Shown here: piece after piece, positions 60,976 to 64,000 of the stretch
Layout: the number at the start of each line of letters is the position of its first letter
Numbering within the stretch: position 1 is the first letter of the stretch
Assembly (NCBI GenBank): GCA_026929865.2
Contig: CM049416.1
Location: 11,469,501-11,533,500, forward strand
DNA length: 64,000 nucleotides
Direction: 5' to 3'
Source of the DNA: Hyperoplus lanceolatus
Lineage: Eukaryota > Chordata > Actinopteri > Uranoscopiformes > Ammodytidae
Program-made: the position numbers and the translations under genes
The notes under the pieces: generated by a model
What the model saw: only the letters and a program-made list of their open reading frames with translations
What the model was told of the DNA's origin: nothing
The model's database searches: none

Positions 60976-63750
60976 TGTATAGATTATTTTCACTCTAACA
61001 AACCCTTTACCTTGAAGGTGTTCCCAGAATTGGTCCATATTCTCCTCTGGTTGTCTAGAGTCCTAGAGAGAGAGAGAGCGATAGAATGTGAGGAGAGTGA
61101 AATGACCGTAGAGAGAGAGGGAGAGAGAGTCCTTGGACCCGGTCTGTGCCTCCTAAACATCAGAGGCATCTTCCCCCTATGACTCAGCCTGCCTTCCTGC
61201 AGAGAAATGGAAAGCTTCTGACTTGATTACCCTTGAAAGAAAATATCCACCATGGCTCCTGTGTGTCAGACCAGACAGGTGGTCCAAAGTTGGAAAAAAA
61301 ACTGTCTCTGTCAGTGTTTGTCTAGCTCAAATTGTGTTCAAATTGTAACTCTTTTGTTTATAGCTTTAAGATCTTTAAATCGGACACTTAGTGGCACACT
61401 TTGTTTTGACACTCTACTGATTTTTATGGCGCTTGGGCCTTTTCCGTAGAGTGCCGTCTAATGTATTTTTTTATGAAGTTTGATTATTAGGCCAGATATC
61501 TTTAGATGGTCTTAATGGGCAGCAATTAAGCTCAAGGCTTAACTTAATTTTGATAACCTACTTAGTCAAAACTGGCCTTGTCCTTTTGCTTCCACCAAGT
61601 ACTTCTGTCCCCTGCCATTTCCTAATGAAACAACAGTCCAACAGTGGTAGACGGCCCCTCTGTAATGTTTTAGTCAATAGCAGGCCCTAATCTTCAATCC
61701 CACTCTGCATGTTTACTGACCCAGGCCTTTATTCCCCTTGGCATTTAGAATCCAAACAAATGGCCCCCTAGTTCTTTGCCCGGACTCCAGGCTTTTCCAG
61801 CTAGCCATTTAGCAAAGAAGCAAATGGAACTGCAACCTCTAACCTCCTGTGTGATGTTTAGCTAGTGTTGCCATTATATAAGAAATAAAATAATTTTGAT
61901 TATAATATTTTGATTGGCATGCTAAATTACAAACTGATATTAACTGATTTATGATCACCCTCAAGCTAAAATGTTCAATCCATGGGGGCAAGATAGCATG
62001 ATGGAGTCATTTGTTTTTTTAAATTAGCTTTTTTTTTTAGCCAGAATGACATGAGTTGAGGACCTCTAATGGCTATAATAATGTGATGTGATGTGGATTT
62101 ATAAATTATGACTTCTATTTCCAAGTATCTGTTTTAAGTGGTTTCCATGGAGTCTGGGATGACAGCAGGAATATGAATGAATGAGTGGTGTGTGTGCGTG
62201 TGTGTGTTGTGTTCCAAATTCCTCTTGCAGCTGCATAGGGTTCCGTCAACAGTTTGAGCTAACCGTTGCCACCCACCAATCTCACTGCTACTCTAGTTTT
62301 CGGCACTAGCAGTAGTATTTCTCAGGAAAATTCCTCCGTCGCATCAATAAAAAAAAATACACGTGTGCACATAGACACAGTGGAGAAAAGATGTATTCAC
62401 AGACCCAAAGCAGAGATCTCATTTTAAAAATTTCCCTCCAAAATGTAGCTATTTATTTATAATAGCAGGTTATTATAAGGCAAACGCTATACCCAGTTTT
62501 GTCTGTGTGAGGATGCAGCATTTTTGTTTGGGTGTTGTGATTGTGATGCATGCTGGATTGTCATTCAGTGAGGTGACACTGAGGGTGAGAGGTTGAGGGT
62601 TCAGGGCTGAGGAGCAGCTGTGTAATTAACCTGCAGTCTCAAGTATGAACTGTGTTTCACTGTTTTATTAGCTTACACCTGAGGGGTAAACAGCTTTTTG
62701 TAATTTGACCAAGAGTCATTGTCCAATTATGATACCAGTGGGCCAATCGAGAGCACGACTCACCCGTAGATGGAAATGTTGAATCCAAAATATAAAGCCT
62801 ATTCAAGTATTTTTTTTAACCAGTAGAAAAACCTACTAATATTAATAAAGACGTTGTTGTTGACTATCAACATGAGGCTACATATTGTTTTGCCTTATCC
62901 ATGAAGGAGGAGAGGATTTGAAGCTTTTTGGATACGTTTCTACCTCCCATAGAGGCGTGAAGATGACCCATACCCCTGCTCTGCTCGAGGGAAGGATGGG
63001 ACCTCTTGTGTTGCCCCTCTGTCCATCTCTATTTGTCCCAGCCAAAAGCACTTCAGTGGCTGGATACGCTCCAGAACTAGACCTTGGGGAAAGACTGTGA
63101 AAGGACTGTTTAGCTCTAAATCTGCCCAGGCACCCATTCAAGCCTCATCGTCCCCCTTTTTCTCTCATTGTTGGCGTCATTTTATTTAGATCAGCAACCC
63201 TTCCATGATTCCAGTAACATTATTGAATGGAGAAAGAGACAGCACAAGCCTTCTTAAAAAAACAAGCATGTCATTTGTGATTAGCTTTCTAAATGAAGTC
63301 AGTAAAGATAAGAAAGCTTAAACGCCTCAAAATATATGCCTCATCAATCAAGCTGAATTCAGAGTATTACTGCAGTCAGACTTTATCAAGAGGAATTCTT
63401 CACCAAAATTACCAACTAAAATTGACTTATTTTAGCTGCTTATAGCCGATAAAAATAATAAATACATGCTTTTCCGACTTGTTTACTTGTGAATAAGCAG
63501 GGCTGTTTGCCAGCGCAGCACATCTCAGGCCAGGGCACTTCTTATCCACGGGGCTTAAAGCTTTGAAGTTGTGGGAATGCTTGCTCACTTTGCCTTCATT
63601 TGTTCCTTTTACAGGCTGTCACAGCAAATATATTAAACATACAGGCACTTTCTATCCATACAAAGTGTAGTGTGTGCTTTAGACTTGGTAAGCACACGCG
63701 AATGGCTTGTTGGGTTATTTTCGGATTCATTTTATTGATGCTTCTATCTT
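60652..63750. other. pnpla8 intron, no exon found
   Basis: I looked for the expected DGGLLLNNPSA-type exon in all frames and saw none. The stretch contains a (GT)n array (60909-60972) and a GA-rich patch (61060-61130). The rest is ordinary AT-rich intronic sequence. Confidence 0.55.
60909..60972. repeat. (GT)n microsatellite
   Basis: GT array of about 31 units. Confidence 0.95.
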
Positions 63751-63754
63751 ACTT

Positions 63755-63975
63755 TTGAAGCTATAGTGCGTAACTTTTTCAAAGAAATTAATGTCGGATA
63801 CATTCAATCCATCGCCAAGCGAGTCAACAAAACATTGATTAAGCATATCTGTTCCACAAACTCTCTCTCAGTATGGCAGCAGCTGTACAAACTGGTGTCG
63901 CCCCCACCCCAAAACACTGACACAGGAGCTCAGAATTCCTCAAGGGCGGCAAAAAACTTACGTACTATGGCTTTA
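63755..63975. mobile_element. family-A MITE, copy 3
   Basis: The left end TTGAAGCTATAGTGCGTAAC and the reverse complement of ACGTACTATGGCTTTATA are diverged inverted termini. CTCAGTATGGCAGC and CAGGAGCTCAGAATTCCTCA link it to the copies at 4135 and 20912. Confidence 0.8.
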
Positions 63976-64000
63976 TATTTTCTCTCATCCCATCTGTCTT

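Overview
This is a teleost fish nuclear genomic window, probably from a percomorph. The genes are split by GT..AG introns, long CA/GT microsatellites are frequent, and the interspersed elements are typical of fish: Tc1-like and Rex3/RTE-like elements, a CR1/L2-like LINE, a tRNA-derived SINE and many small DNA elements ending in TTAAAG. All exon structures below were read by eye from splice sites, reading frame and family knowledge. No alignment or database search was run.

Layout. 1-24.9 kb is gene-poor and holds MITE-like elements, a hAT-like element, microsatellites and one convincing isolated coding exon on the minus strand (12285-12509). 24.9-39.8 kb carries two convergent aldose-reductase-type aldo-keto reductase genes (AKR1B family), each encoding 316 residues with identical exon lengths; the minus-strand copy has lost exactly one intron. 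Their introns contain a Tc1-like deletion derivative, Rex3/RTE pieces, a SINE and MITEs. 42.1-46 kb holds dnajb9 (minus) and thap5 (plus), head to head about 1 kb apart. 47.8-49 kb is a vasopressin/oxytocin-family receptor (minus) with almost no C-terminal tail. 51.3-53.2 kb is a dead LINE, followed directly by a DNA element that has a diverged relative at 3.4-4.1 kb. 54.8 kb to the right end is the 5' part of pnpla8 (plus), whose last exon or exons lie outside the window; an unrecognised 168-residue ORF lies antisense in its inferred first intron.

Synteny. dnajb9, thap5 and pnpla8 in this order and orientation match the human 7q31 neighbourhood, which supports all three names. The genes do unrelated jobs: aldehyde/aldose reduction, ER-stress co-chaperone, zinc-finger chromatin factor, peptide-hormone receptor and organelle phospholipase. 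The only regulatory linkage the sequence suggests is the shared dnajb9/thap5 promoter.

I found no convincing new multi-gene system. The most interesting points are the precise intron loss and active-site divergence in the second AKR gene, the repeat-built upstream regions of both AKR genes, an in-frame-deleted Tc1 transposase ORF, a set of small element families sharing TTAAAG ends, two perfect 3-nt-loop hairpins, the tail-less receptor, a frameshift in the pnpla8 C tract, and the unidentified antisense ORF.
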